From Alteromonas confluentis (GTDB lineage: Bacteria > Pseudomonadota > Gammaproteobacteria > Enterobacterales > Alteromonadaceae), in contig NZ_MDHN01000024.1 of NCBI RefSeq assembly GCF_001757105.1, forward strand, positions 1 to 64,000: 64,000 bases of DNA. Direction: 5' to 3'. The notes beneath the pieces were generated by a model. That model was not told the origin of the DNA. It did not search any database and was given only the letters and a program-made list of their open reading frames with translations. Position numbers and translations under genes: made by a program. Positions 38,301-47,223 of the stretch are shown in pieces (positions within the stretch are counted from its first letter, which is position 1; every line of letters starts with the position of its first letter).

Positions 38301-38520
38301 GAGTGTTAAATACACCGTCGGAATTACTAGTTAGTGTTTTTACAGATCCCGTACGGGTATCAAATAAAGTAATCGTTGCGCCGCTTACAGATTGACCTGA
38401 AGCTGATACAACCGTACCGCTGATACCAGATGATGTTTCCTGAGCCATTGCTGCTGTGGATAAACCAACAGACATCGCCACGGCTAAAGCTACACGATTT
38501 AGCTTAGACTTGTTAAACAT
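35350..38520 (-). CDS. TonB-dependent receptor with carboxypeptidase-regulatory-like domain (Oar-like)
   Basis: A 1056-residue outer-membrane protein. Signal peptide (1-26), then a carboxypeptidase-regulatory-like beta domain (about 32-112, ISGTVVSASGQSVSGATITL), a TonB-box-like EQITVTGR (about 118-126), a plug (DIKDIVALDPRITID; NSLSVDGVQQNDNFGL) and a large barrel ending in MRIGVRYTF. The layout is that of Oar-like receptors abundant in Alteromonadales, which are thought to import peptides or other large nutrients. The ligand is unknown. The SGAT in the N-terminal domain lacks the upstream Asp needed for flavinylation. The gene stands alone behind a long spacer. Confidence 0.92.
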   Translation of the reverse strand: MFNKSKLNRVALAVAMSVGLSTAAMAQETSSGISGTVVSASGQSVSGATITLFDTRTGSVKTLTSNSDGVFNTRGLRVGGPYILKVEDAQGSRIIEDVFLNLGEPLNLTVKLENSTDVEQITVTGRASAMMTETSGPASFFSAEDLQAQPTVDRDIKDIVALDPRITIDQTNSNAIQCGGANNRFNSLSVDGVQQNDNFGLNSNGYPTERLPFPFDAIDQVSVELAPFDVEYGGFTGCAINAVTRSGTNEIHGSVFYDYTSDSMQGDSVDGSDIDVPDYDESRYGVTLGLPILKDQLFFFGAYEKHDPTEIFEYGPEDGNFANPLNGLTTATLEQIASTAQNQYGYTVGPIASSGAEKEEKVLLKLDWIINDDHRASLTYQNTDGNTVSTTDSDSDGYAFTDHFYQRGNELTTWSAQLFSTWTNDFETEMRLGHLKIKNGQRSFTDNPDFGEFLIEDVNGYEVHFGADEYRQSNVLNYDTTSAKFAGTYYTGDHTILGGIEYGSTDVFNLFNPGSEGLFTFATLEDFEAGLAQEIEWSIPGSLDTNDAAASFTFENMAVYLQDKWYVTPDLSVTFGLRYDSWSSDDAPDANSRFEQRYGFTNGTKPDFDLLQPRFNFNYNVDDSTFVYGGVGLFAGGNPNVWLSNNYSNDGMRILSTTVTRGEGNTAAELAALDASNTANFGYEVPGYLETQLVGGDGAVNALDPDFEVPSVWKFNVGIQKELGYEVLVGADVIYSKLKNTAKTIALNAIDTGERSADGRIIYTNADMLDPACIADVNSADCSSRSATDFLLTNSDEDGDSFVGSFFVKKDFEFGLSTNFSYAYTDAEEGSPMTSSTASSNYGNQSVVDYNEPGVATSNYETKHRFVLNLTYSTELFEGYASRFTIFAQRVAGKPYSYNFDYDPGFGDQTPWEDRSLLYVPLENDPIVSYGEGFDLEAFNAFVAENGLERGRIQERNEQNSDWWSRVDFKFTQEVPGLMDGHKGEIFFNIRNLGNLLNDEWGVYRQVNFEYNNPVVDASLLDDGTYLYTNFDGDQGQRINQDSSLWFMRIGVRYTF

Positions 38521-39364
38521 GTGTGTGTTTCCCTATCGTAATAAAAATGTACCTGAACGTTGGCTAATTATTGTTGTCCAACATTACGAGATAACTTCTC
38601 CCCGCAATTTTGAGCATTCATAATGTCAGAAATGTGACATTGTTTGGTAATTTTTTGCCCAAAATTCACGCAATCCTCTTTAAATCAGAACATATCCCCA
38701 GGCTGACTGCCTCTTTTCTATGCGTCTGATTTTAGAAATTCTATCTAGTCCTAGTTTTGCAGATACTTGCCAATTCCAAAGATAAGGAAAGTGACCAGCC
38801 ATCCTTGCGAATGGCTGGACTAAGTTTCTGACGCCAGGTGACCATAATTCTGACCACTTTGGCTGCTACGGGTCAGCTTCTTTTAGTAGTAGTGTGCGCC
38901 CGCATTGTGACTATGACCCAGGAAAAGTCATGCACTTTGGATAATTGACTTTTCCTGAGGTCAGAATCAACAAACGGTAACAACATCAAAACAGAAAAAA
39001 ATGTTATTACCGGCATAGACTGATAACCGGCAGCAATTCTTATCGAGTTTTATTTCAGCTTTATGACAGTGGAGAAAAGATATTCAATTCTAACGCACTG
39101 ACTATACTGATTTTTTTATTATTTTTCCGAACACTTGGTCTGGAAAATTTACGCAAAAGCCCGAGAACTAACTGCATGCTGTCAGCTAGGCTTATTCAAC
39201 GATTAAATTGGTTAGATAAACACCGTTTATTGGAATTCAGCTTCATTGATTAAAAAAACAATTAAATCAACACTTTACTTAACTAAAATAAACTTACCTA
39301 TTGCATTAAATAAGCTTAACTGGTGAAATCCCCTCATTAAATAAGGCTACGTAACTAAAATCCG
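38521..39364. other. 844-bp repeat-bearing intergenic region
   Basis: No convincing gene in either strand. The left third is the promoter region of the Oar-like receptor. The centre (38790-38965) has a hairpin CCAGCCAT/ATGGCTGG (38795-38802, 38811-38818), three copies of TGACCA (38792, 38839, 38851) and a long inverted repeat (listed separately). The right part (39050-39360) is very AT-rich and probably holds the promoter of the next pair. It may be the remains of a transposed element, but no transposase remnant was recognised. Confidence 0.5.
38915..38962. repeat. Long inverted repeat, 16-bp stem with one bulge
   Basis: GACCCAGGAAAAGTCA (38915-38930) pairs with TGACTTTTCCTGAGGTC (38946-38962), with one unpaired A, around a 15-nt loop. 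No T-tract follows on either strand, so it is not an ordinary terminator. It resembles a MITE-like or IS-end remnant or a structured RNA. Confidence 0.55.
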
Positions 39365-40231
39365 TTGAGCAGTTTTTCATTTCTACGCCAATTTCGCACG
39401 TCACTAACATTACTCATTGCAGTTTGTTGCGTTGTGGTGGGATTTTTTCAAAGATATGAAGAATTACCTGAGATTTCGCCGCAAACTGGTGAAATTGTAC
39501 GCTGCAATGAACGCCTTTCTATCAATGGCGATGACTTCGACGTGTATCTCACTGAGCAAACATTCTCGGAGAGTGTATTAACAGCCCTATGCACAAACTC
39601 AGTGATAAAACGACAGTTCGGCGATGTGAAAATCACCGTTGGGCAAAATGACTATGACACCTTTCGCTATATAAATCATGGCGTTAGTGATTTAGCGCTG
39701 GTTAAGAACAATGTGGTGAATGCGTTCGGCGCAAGCGAAATATACGGTTACCAGGAGTTAGCCTCCCATCCCGACTATACGGCTTACTTCATTGCGCTAC
39801 GAGAAAAGCCCGAGCTTTCCAAAGAATATCTGTTAGGGAAACGTATCGGTATTCTCGATTATCCCAGCAGCCGCTCCGGGCATATCGTTCCTAAAACCGT
39901 ACTCAAATCACTCGATTTAAACGACAACAACGTCAGTCTTCACTATTACAGCTCGCACAAAGAATTACGCCGTGGTTTGTTATCTGGTGAAGTCGATATC
40001 ATTTCTTCCTATTGGGATAAGAATGATGCTGAGACGCTGTCGAAAAGCTACATTACTGCGCTTGAAAACAGTGTAAGTGGGATGCGCTGGTACCTTAAAA
40101 TGCAAACCCGCAATACCGATTTAAAATGTGCCGTTCAGAATATTATTAAGGAAGTGGCTGCGACACAAACTAAGAAGTACTACCAACAGGTAGATATAAA
40201 GGAGCCATGTGCTGATGCAAACGCTCAGTGA
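39365..40231 (+). CDS. Membrane-tethered PhnD-like periplasmic-binding protein
   Basis: A 288-residue protein with an N-terminal membrane segment (about 13-28, LTLLIAVCCVVVGFF) and a periplasmic part resembling PhnD/phosphate-phosphonate-type solute-binding proteins: DYDTFRYINHGVSDLALVKNN, then YFIALREKPELSKEYLLGKRIGIL and GLLSGEVDIISSYW. The start is a TTG at 39365, with no good ribosome site, so the N-terminus is uncertain. No ABC permease or ATPase is nearby, so it is more likely a sensor or receptor than a transporter part. It overlaps the next gene by about 17-23 bp. I do not recognise a named family for it. Confidence 0.65.
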   Translation: MSSFSFLRQFRTSLTLLIAVCCVVVGFFQRYEELPEISPQTGEIVRCNERLSINGDDFDVYLTEQTFSESVLTALCTNSVIKRQFGDVKITVGQNDYDTFRYINHGVSDLALVKNNVVNAFGASEIYGYQELASHPDYTAYFIALREKPELSKEYLLGKRIGILDYPSSRSGHIVPKTVLKSLDLNDNNVSLHYYSSHKELRRGLLSGEVDIISSYWDKNDAETLSKSYITALENSVSGMRWYLKMQTRNTDLKCAVQNIIKEVAATQTKKYYQQVDIKEPCADANAQ

Positions 40232-41177
40232 AATGACCGCATCCCAATGGAGTAAAGCGGCTGCGGTTGCTTTATTACTGTTTGCACTGTTTCAAAGTTT
40301 TATAATGATGGGCCAGACCGTTGGCGCCTATACTGAGCGTCACAATGCCCTTGATCGGATTGAGCGTCGGGTAAGCCTCGACCTCGGCTACCTGGATGTG
40401 GGCAATCAAACACTCAACACGCCGGTAAACGATGCCGCTGTTCTTCGCTATTTATCAAGAATTAACGGTTATCTCTACGAACAAGACTATCCCCTTTATC
40501 TAAATCAGATTCAGCATGTCAGTATAGATAATCAAACGGCTCACGAATGGTCATCGACCATGTTGATGAAACTGCAGACAGCCGAGCAGCAAATCATAAT
40601 TGGTCTCACTATGAAGCCTTTATATGCTTCGTTAAGCCTGCATCCATTAGCGATTCTTGCGGCGTTAATAATGGCCCCCATACTCGTGGGCGTTAAGCCA
40701 AGAACGCGAAGCAAAAAAGCGGCCCTGAAAGATATTCCTCCGCCGCCGGAGCCGAAGTTATTTATTGATTTAAATACAAAATCAATTGGCAATGGTGTGG
40801 ATGGCCGGGCCATTCTTATGCAGAACAAGCCGTTTTGCTTCTACACCGCTTTAGTGCGCTACTGCATTGAAAATCCCGATGCCAATCTGCCTCAGAACAA
40901 AGATGTTCCTCAGGAACTGATCAATCTCGCTAATCGCGTTTTCTTACGTCTGATCGAGTTGGGGCATACCAAACGTAAAAAGCCCGACTTTAATGCCAAT
41001 CTCGATAAAACCTTAAGTGAGATACGAGCAGCATTAGACGAAACCTTCGAGCCGTTCCTTGCTGAGAAGGAAAAGTATTATCCGCCTAGAGCACAGGGCG
41101 AAGGCTCTCGCTCTAAGCAGCATTCTTTTGCATTACCGCCGATTACTGAAGAGGACATTGTTGTTATCGGAAAATAG
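40215..41177 (+). CDS. Two-TM membrane protein of unknown function, partner of the PhnD-like protein
   Basis: A 320-residue protein from ATG 40215 (a GTG at 40209 is the alternative; GGAG lies at 40201-40204). A first transmembrane helix at about 16-35 and a second at about 140-158 enclose a periplasmic domain of about 105 residues. The C-terminal half is cytoplasmic and charged. Its segment LFIDLNTKSIGNGVDGRAILMQ-KPF (interrupted here) loosely recalls the start of OmpR-type winged-helix domains, but this is a weak resemblance. The architecture, with the overlapping PhnD-like gene, suggests signal input across the membrane. I do not recognise a characterised family. Confidence 0.6.
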   Translation: MQTLSEMTASQWSKAAAVALLLFALFQSFIMMGQTVGAYTERHNALDRIERRVSLDLGYLDVGNQTLNTPVNDAAVLRYLSRINGYLYEQDYPLYLNQIQHVSIDNQTAHEWSSTMLMKLQTAEQQIIIGLTMKPLYASLSLHPLAILAALIMAPILVGVKPRTRSKKAALKDIPPPPEPKLFIDLNTKSIGNGVDGRAILMQNKPFCFYTALVRYCIENPDANLPQNKDVPQELINLANRVFLRLIELGHTKRKKPDFNANLDKTLSEIRAALDETFEPFLAEKEKYYPPRAQGEGSRSKQHSFALPPITEEDIVVIGK

Positions 41178-41340
41178 TTAACGAACACATAACCACACCT
41201 AAATACAGCAAAAATAAGCGTTCAGACTCTCTTCACTGACACGCAAAGTTAGCTGTTCTTCCACCTTATCGTGAATTTTACATTGATTCGCGAGGGTCAA
41301 ATGCGTATCTTTGCAAGAGATAAATTTTCCCTCTTGAGTT

Positions 41341-41964
41341 ATGCAGTCACCATTAATTATTGCTATTTCCGGCGCTTCGGGCTCTGGTAAGTCACTTTTT
41401 ACAGAAAATCTGTTAAATGCATTTAGCGCGCAAGGCCGCCCTGTACAGGTACTTCGCGAAGATCATTACTATCGCGCGCAAGATCACTTGCCCATGGAAG
41501 CCCGCGAGAAAAATAACTACGATCACCCAAATGCATTTGAGCACGAACTACTCAAAGCGCATTTACAAGCGTTGCGTAAAGGCGAACCCATTCATTATCC
41601 GCATTACTGCTTTAAAACGCATACCCGGTTACCCGATACTGAAAGGCTTAACCCTGCTCCAGTAATAATACTTGAAGGTATTATGCTACTAGCAAGACCT
41701 GAATTACTGCCGCTTTACGACGTCAAGATTTTTGTCGACACACCACTCGATATTTGCTTAATGCGCAGAATGATGCGAGATGTGAAAGAAAGAGGCAGAA
41801 CCATGGAATCCATCGCCAAGCAGTATGAAGCGACCGTGAAGCCCATGTATCATCAGTTTATTGAACCCAGCCGATTCACTGCGGATGTGGTTGTCACCCA
41901 AGGTGGCAAAAACCAAATAGCCCTGGATGTGATCAAGTCACACATACAACAGGCATTACAATAA
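41341..41964 (+). CDS. udk: Uridine kinase
   Basis: A 207-residue uridine/cytidine kinase of the P-loop fold: GASGSGKS at residues 11-18, EDHYY in the substrate site, then YDHPNAFEHELL and VIILEGIMLL. It phosphorylates uridine and cytidine in pyrimidine salvage. A nucleoside transporter follows 15 bp downstream, so uptake and trapping are encoded together. Confidence 0.93.
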   Translation: MQSPLIIAISGASGSGKSLFTENLLNAFSAQGRPVQVLREDHYYRAQDHLPMEAREKNNYDHPNAFEHELLKAHLQALRKGEPIHYPHYCFKTHTRLPDTERLNPAPVIILEGIMLLARPELLPLYDVKIFVDTPLDICLMRRMMRDVKERGRTMESIAKQYEATVKPMYHQFIEPSRFTADVVVTQGGKNQIALDVIKSHIQQALQ

Positions 41965-41979
41965 CAAAGGAAAATCAAT

Positions 41980-43191
41980 ATGGTGAGTTTACTGGGCATC
42001 GTGCTTTTGCTCGGCATTGCGTTCCTGCTGTCCTCTAATCGTAATAAGATTAACTGGCGCACGGTAGGCGGAGCATTTGCAATTCAGGCGTTAATTGGCG
42101 CCTTCATTCTTTACTTCGAGCCTGGTATACAGATGCTACTGGCGATGACTGAGTTCGTCGGTGACATAATCGGTTACAGTCAACAAGGTATCGACTTCGT
42201 TTTCGGTGCTGTGGGCAATAAATCTCTCGGCTTTATTTTTGCCTTCAATGTGCTGCCAGTCATCATCTTTTTCTCCTCCTTGATTGCCGTACTTTACTAC
42301 CTCGGCATTATGAACTGGGTTATTCGCCTTATTGGTGGCTTTTTACAAAAAGTACTCAATACCAGCCGTCCAGAATCGATGTCTGCCGCGGCCAATATTT
42401 TTGTTGGCCAGACGGAAGCGCCGCTGGTTGTTCGCCCCTTTATTCCACACATGACGCGCTCTGAATTGTTCGCCGTCATGGTAGGCGGACTCGCGTCTAT
42501 CGCCGGGTCGGTTATGGCGGGTTATGCCGGTATGGGCGTAGAGTTAAAGTACCTGCTTGCTGCTAGCTTCATGGCTGCGCCGGGTGGACTGTTAATGGCA
42601 AAAATTATGTTGCCAGAAACAGAAAGTGCTAAAGACGACCTTAAAGATATTGATGCGTCTGAAACCAGTTATGCGAACGTTTTCGATGCAGCCGCCAGTG
42701 GCGCGGCTTCAGGCTTACAGCTGGCTTTAAACGTGGGGGCTATGCTGCTAGCTTTCGTCGCGCTGATCGCCATGCTAAACGGCTTGATTGGCTGGGCCGG
42801 CGCATTATTTGGTTATGAAGATGTCACGTTCCAGGGCATTCTCGGTTATGTGCTTCAGCCGCTTGCATGGGCAATTGGTGTACCGTGGAACGAAGCACAG
42901 CTTGCTGGAAGTTTTATCGGTCAAAAGTTCGTGGTAAATGAGTTCGTTGCCTACCTGGATTTCCTTCAGCATCAACAAGAGCTCTCTGAAGTATCACAAG
43001 CTATTATTACTTTTGCGCTGTGTGGCTTCGCTAACTTTTCATCTATCGCTATTTTGATGGGTGGCATTGGCGCCATGGCGCCAACAAGACGAAAAGAAAT
43101 TGCGCAATTGGGACTGAAGGCCATCTTTGCCGCCACTCTGTCCAATTTGCTGAGCGCCTCGCTGGCCGGTTTCTACCTTTCACTAGGCTAA
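41980..43191 (+). CDS. Concentrative nucleoside transporter (NupC/CNT family)
   Basis: A 403-residue CNT-family nucleoside symporter. The first helices include [12 protein letters not shown], then the conserved [13 protein letters not shown] substrate motif and the C-terminal [11 protein letters not shown] motif. Family members couple nucleoside import to Na+ or H+; Na+ is plausible in a marine organism with Na+-NQR. It forms an operon with udk and ends in a terminator. Confidence 0.93.
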   Translation: MVSLLGIVLLLGIAFLLSSNRNKINWRTVGGAFAIQALIGAFILYFEPGIQMLLAMTEFVGDIIGYSQQGIDFVFGAVGNKSLGFIFAFNVLPVIIFFSSLIAVLYYLGIMNWVIRLIGGFLQKVLNTSRPESMSAAANIFVGQTEAPLVVRPFIPHMTRSELFAVMVGGLASIAGSVMAGYAGMGVELKYLLAASFMAAPGGLLMAKIMLPETESAKDDLKDIDASETSYANVFDAAASGAASGLQLALNVGAMLLAFVALIAMLNGLIGWAGALFGYEDVTFQGILGYVLQPLAWAIGVPWNEAQLAGSFIGQKFVVNEFVAYLDFLQHQQELSEVSQAIITFALCGFANFSSIAILMGGIGAMAPTRRKEIAQLGLKAIFAATLSNLLSASLAGFYLSLG

Positions 43192-43210
43192 TACGACAGA
43201 AAATCTGAAG

Positions 43211-43233
43211 AAGTGAGCTGTGCTCACTTTTTT
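43211..43233 (+). terminator. Terminator of udk-nucleoside transporter operon
   Basis: Stem AAGTGAGC/GCTCACTT (43211-43218 and 43222-43229), three-base loop, then T residues to 43233. Confidence 0.83.
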
Positions 43234-43380
43234 AGCACTATAAATCAGACTAACTGGTCAGCTTTTGTAACAAAAACTGGCCATAGATAAGGGCCGGAAT
43301 TGACTTATGTCAACGGCATAACCTTTTCGAAAAGGCCGGTATTACCTATAATTCGGCATTCATTTTTTGAGGGTATCGTA

Positions 43381-44220
43381 ATGCAATTAGAAGCTGTTGA
43401 TTATCAGGCTCCCAATGCCCAGGAAGCGTTTGTGGAATCACTACGCGAAACCGGATTTGGTGTACTGAAAAACCACCCAATCAGCCAGGCAATGGTTACC
43501 GGAATTTACCAAAACTGGCAGACATTCTTCGATAGTGAAGACAAGAATAATTATGTTTATAACAAAGGGACGCAGGATGGCTTTTTTCCGCAAAGCGTCT
43601 CTGAAGTGGCCAAGGGCTTCACTAAAAAAGACATAAAAGAATATTACCACTTCTACCCGTGGGGTCAGTGCCCAGAAGCGCTGCGTCCACAACTGGCTGA
43701 GTACTATGACAAAGCCAACGATCTGGCCCGCGAGTTGTTAGGCTGGATTGAGGATCATTCTCCGGAAGATGTCAGCAAGCTCTACAGTCAGCCACTGTCG
43801 AATATGATAAAAGACAGCGATCAAACGCTACTGCGTGTGCTGCACTATCCACCGCTGCAAGGCGATGAAGAGCCTGATGCGATTCGTGCTGCCGCCCATG
43901 AAGATATTAACCTTATTACCATTCTGCCGGCAGCGAACGAGCCTGGCCTGCAGGTAAAAGGGAAAGACGGCAATTGGATCGACGTGCCCTGCGACTTCGG
44001 TAACCTCATCGTTAACATTGGAGATATGTTGCAGGAGGCTTCTGGTCATTACTTCCCGTCAACCACGCACCGGGTAATTAACCCTGCGGGCACCGATGTG
44101 ACCAAATCACGGATCTCACTGCCGCTGTTCCTGCATCCACGACCTGATGTTGTGTTGTCAGAACGTCACACGGCGAAATCCTACCTGCATGAGCGCCTGA
44201 AAGAACTGGGCGTGATCTAA
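43381..44220 (+). CDS. 2-oxoglutarate/Fe(II)-dependent oxygenase, isopenicillin N synthase-like
   Basis: A 279-residue non-haem iron oxygenase. The iron ligands H173, D175 (AAHEDINLITIL) and H230 (THRVINP) and the 2-oxoglutarate-binding R244-x-S246 (SRISLPLF) are all present. The substrate is unknown. The frame opens at 43300, but ATG 43381 has GAGG just upstream and starts at the normal family position. Its stop codon overlaps the stop of the convergent TPR lipoprotein gene by 4 bp. Confidence 0.9.
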   Translation: MQLEAVDYQAPNAQEAFVESLRETGFGVLKNHPISQAMVTGIYQNWQTFFDSEDKNNYVYNKGTQDGFFPQSVSEVAKGFTKKDIKEYYHFYPWGQCPEALRPQLAEYYDKANDLARELLGWIEDHSPEDVSKLYSQPLSNMIKDSDQTLLRVLHYPPLQGDEEPDAIRAAAHEDINLITILPAANEPGLQVKGKDGNWIDVPCDFGNLIVNIGDMLQEASGHYFPSTTHRVINPAGTDVTKSRISLPLFLHPRPDVVLSERHTAKSYLHERLKELGVI

Positions 44221-45380
44221 AGCGCACTTTGCAAACTGGGCAATTTGCTCAAATAACGCTTTTCATCGTGGCGGCCAGGTGCAAACCGGGCTGCCAACTT
44301 TATATACGTTGCCGCCTTATCAATTTCACCCAACTCGAAATACGTTTTACCCAAGCCAAAAAGTATTTCATGACGCTGCCGATTTAAACGCATAGCGCGG
44401 GAATAATGCTTTAACGCCAATTCCGACTCCCCCAACTCATACGCTTCTTCGCCAAGCATAAAATGATAAAACGGATTGTTATCGCGTTTGGCTTTCAGCG
44501 TTGTCATTATTTCTTCAGCATCGCTATTTTTGCCTTGCAGTTCGTAAAGCAGCGCCAGGTTTTCCCACGCCGTAAAATTCTCTTCGTCTAAGGCAATGGC
44601 CTGCTGATAACTCGCTTCAGCAGCCCGATAAGCGCCTGCACGTCGATAAAGCACACCGAGATTAGCCCAGGTTCCACCGAACCCCGGATACATTGCAGCC
44701 GCCTCAGAAAAATAACGATAAGCCAATGATTCATCACCAACCAGAAGCGCATCTGCTCCCTTGTTGTTATAGAACATCGCAAGAATCTTTTGCTTACTGA
44801 ACTGAATGCGAGGGAAACGCTGTCGAATCGTTTGTGGATCGAAATCTACATCGACATAATTTTTAGAAGGTACTGTTTTACGGATCCCTGTAGGCACTGT
44901 AATGCGTAAATTGACATGACCATTAAGTAAGCTGGTGCCTTCCCTTCGAACCCAATATTCCGGAATTTTGACTTCATATAAAGTGGGATAGAAACCTGCA
45001 AACTCGGCCATGGCAAACGCCATAATAGTCAGCGACAGACAATTGGCCTCACGGTTTGCAAAGGTATCTGCAGCAACCGTATTGGCATTGGTGAGATAGC
45101 GTATGCCCGCCTGCTCTTCATCAAAAAAGGCCTGTACTAGCCCGCGAATATTCTCCAGTTGTTTTTTATTCGCATTTTGTGAGTTTATAACAAATTGCTG
45201 TGCTTCCGGACTGAGTGAAAACACCTCCTCTGCAGTTTCAATTGCATGATTCTGAGCGTACGGGAAATACCCGTCTTTCAAGAGGGCCTGTTGGTCAACG
45301 GTAGATAAGCGCCCTGCTGTGCAGCCGCTAATTAAAAGTAAAAGGCCGGTCACGAAAATAGCTTTTAATACTAAGAACAT
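44217..45380 (-). CDS. Lipoprotein with transglutaminase-like core and TPR repeats
   Basis: A 387-residue lipoprotein (lipobox ISGC, C20). The first half has a transglutaminase-like core: ANCLSLT supplies Cys, NGHVNLRI His and DVDFDP Asp, so the triad looks intact. The second half (about 220-375) is at least four TPR repeats (WANLGVLYRRAGAYRAAEAS, WENLALLYELQGKNSDAEE and others). The frame opens at 45545; ATG 45380 follows AAAGG and begins the signal peptide. It is likely a protein-protein interaction or protease-like factor on the outer membrane. It is divergent from the ParA-like gene. Confidence 0.8.
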   Translation of the reverse strand: MFLVLKAIFVTGLLLLISGCTAGRLSTVDQQALLKDGYFPYAQNHAIETAEEVFSLSPEAQQFVINSQNANKKQLENIRGLVQAFFDEEQAGIRYLTNANTVAADTFANREANCLSLTIMAFAMAEFAGFYPTLYEVKIPEYWVRREGTSLLNGHVNLRITVPTGIRKTVPSKNYVDVDFDPQTIRQRFPRIQFSKQKILAMFYNNKGADALLVGDESLAYRYFSEAAAMYPGFGGTWANLGVLYRRAGAYRAAEASYQQAIALDEENFTAWENLALLYELQGKNSDAEEIMTTLKAKRDNNPFYHFMLGEEAYELGESELALKHYSRAMRLNRQRHEILFGLGKTYFELGEIDKAATYIKLAARFAPGRHDEKRYLSKLPSLQSAL

Positions 45381-45584
45381 AATTGCTACCTTTATTCTCG
45401 AGCACTTAGTAAGTATAACCAGCCAGAAAATAATTAACATATTTATTACAATATGCATAAAAAACTGCTTATAACAGGCCATAACCTGACTTTTTTCATC
45501 TGGATCTAACTCGCTACCTTTACAACCACCGCCAAAGCTGTGCATATTTTAAACTTGGAACTCACATTCTCACCGAGGGAAGAG

Positions 45585-46355
45585 ATGAAGCGCGTAGTGT
45601 TTAATCAAAAAGGGGGCGTGGGTAAATCCACCATCAGTACGAATTTAGCAGCTGAAAGCGCTCGCAATGGCCTTCGCACATTATTGGTAGACCTGGATGC
45701 GCAAGGAAACAGCACCCATTATTGTGGAATAGATATTAACGATGATGGCGTGACAGTGGCCGATATGTTCAAACAGGTTGTTGGCTGGTTTTCTAAACCT
45801 CAACCTCCATCGGCATTTGTGCGTCCAACCGCGTTCGATAACTTATACGTTCTGCCGGCACATCCAAGCTTGACAGAGCTAGAGCGGGAACTTGAAACCC
45901 GCTATAAAATGTTCAAGTTGAAAGAGACCTTACAGGCACTCGAAGAAGACTTTGACCGGGTTTACATTGATACCCCGCCAAATTTTAATTTTTATTCAAA
46001 GGCTGCGTTGATTGCAGCAGACAGTTTCGTTATCCCATTCGACTGTGACGATTTTTCCGTACAAGCGATAGACCGCTTACTCGATAATGTGCTTGAACTC
46101 CGCTCTGACCACAACCCGGAGTTGCAGTTAGAAGGCATTATCATCAATCAATTCAACCCACAGGCAAAACTTCCCGCTACCTTGATCGACTTGTTAAAAG
46201 AGAAATCCCTGCCTGTGATGGAAAGTAAAATAAATAGCACGGTGAAGGTGAAAGAATCGCACTCAAAACGCGTGCCGCTACCCTTTTATGCACCGTCTCA
46301 CAAAGTTAGTCAGCAACTCGCTGCACTGTGGAAGGAGCTTGAAGACGTAGATTGA
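45585..46355 (+). CDS. ParA/MinD-family ATPase (orphan)
   Basis: A 256-residue ATPase with the deviant Walker A KGGVGKST (residues 9-16), LVDLDAQGNSTHY and VYIDTPPN. Chromosomal ParA-like proteins position plasmids, chemotaxis arrays or other cargo. No ParB or centromere-like repeat array is nearby, so the cargo is unknown. The frame opens at 45540; ATG 45585 with GAGGGAAGAG upstream and the family N-terminus MKRVVFNQKGG is preferred. Confidence 0.87.
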   Translation: MKRVVFNQKGGVGKSTISTNLAAESARNGLRTLLVDLDAQGNSTHYCGIDINDDGVTVADMFKQVVGWFSKPQPPSAFVRPTAFDNLYVLPAHPSLTELERELETRYKMFKLKETLQALEEDFDRVYIDTPPNFNFYSKAALIAADSFVIPFDCDDFSVQAIDRLLDNVLELRSDHNPELQLEGIIINQFNPQAKLPATLIDLLKEKSLPVMESKINSTVKVKESHSKRVPLPFYAPSHKVSQQLAALWKELEDVD

Positions 46356-46494
46356 ACTACGTATTGGTTCAGGCCGCCGTAGATCCGAGGCGTTAGGCAA
46401 ACTTTTCAGGCAAACTATCGTAGATAATGTTAGCGCTGCCTTCCTAGCTTTAAATATGCGCACCATTTCAACACAACAATATTCTGGAGATATT

Positions 46495-47151
46495 ATGCCA
46501 ACCCTACATCAGTATCTACACTGTCCATTCTGTGTTCGCGCCGATATGGCAGCCAATTACTTTGGTATTGAGCATAAGAAAAACTACCTGCTTAATGACG
46601 ATGCGGAGACATGCGACAAACTTATTGGCGCGAAAATGGTGCCGATCCTAGAATTCGATGACGGTACCGCCATGGGTGAGAGTTTAGATATCGTTGCCAA
46701 ACTTGAAGCTATGGCACCAGAAGGTAAAAAGTTGCTGCCGAAGGTCGAACCGGAAAAATATACCTGTCATTTCGATAATGTCAGTGGCGAAATCAATGGC
46801 TTACTGTTTCCTCGCAATGTTATGATTGAGCAGCCCGAATTTGCCACTGAATCAGCAAAAGATTATTTCCGAACCAAAAAAGAAAAGACGCTCGGCATGT
46901 CTTTTGATGAAGCATTCTCAAATTCCACCAGCTACAAAGAGCGTGTTGAAGCTGCACTTGCTGAAATGCCTGTGCCGCCACTCCCTGCGCAGCAAATGAA
47001 TCAGCTAGGCTGGAACGACATCATGGTATTTCCAATTTTGCGTAACCTGACTATGGTTAAAGACATCAACTTCCCGGATGCACTAGATCAATACGTTCAT
47101 GCTGTAGCGGATTTAACAAAAATTCAGCTCTACACAGACGTCGCGGTTTAA
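46495..47151 (+). CDS. grxB: Glutaredoxin 2
   Basis: A 218-residue GrxB: N-terminal thioredoxin-fold domain with active site C10-P-F-C13 and a helical C-terminal GST-like domain. It includes LLNDDAETCDKLIGAKMVPIL, where VP is the cis-proline of the fold (shown as key residues). It reduces disulfides with glutathione in the cytoplasm. The frame opens at 46456; ATG 46495 follows GGAG. Confidence 0.9.
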   Translation: MPTLHQYLHCPFCVRADMAANYFGIEHKKNYLLNDDAETCDKLIGAKMVPILEFDDGTAMGESLDIVAKLEAMAPEGKKLLPKVEPEKYTCHFDNVSGEINGLLFPRNVMIEQPEFATESAKDYFRTKKEKTLGMSFDEAFSNSTSYKERVEAALAEMPVPPLPAQQMNQLGWNDIMVFPILRNLTMVKDINFPDALDQYVHAVADLTKIQLYTDVAV

Positions 47152-47223
47152 ACGGCGACAGTAGTTAAACACTCAGTTCAGGCAGAGTAGATTCTGCCTT
47201 TCATGAGAAGAGGAGGTACGTGT

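Noticed and set aside
35350-38520. Flavinylation site SGAT in the Oar-like receptor
   Set aside because: The required Asp three residues before the S/T is missing and the segment is part of the carboxypeptidase-regulatory-like beta domain.
38521-39364. Intact insertion sequence
   Set aside because: No transposase frame and no matched terminal repeats with target duplication could be defined.
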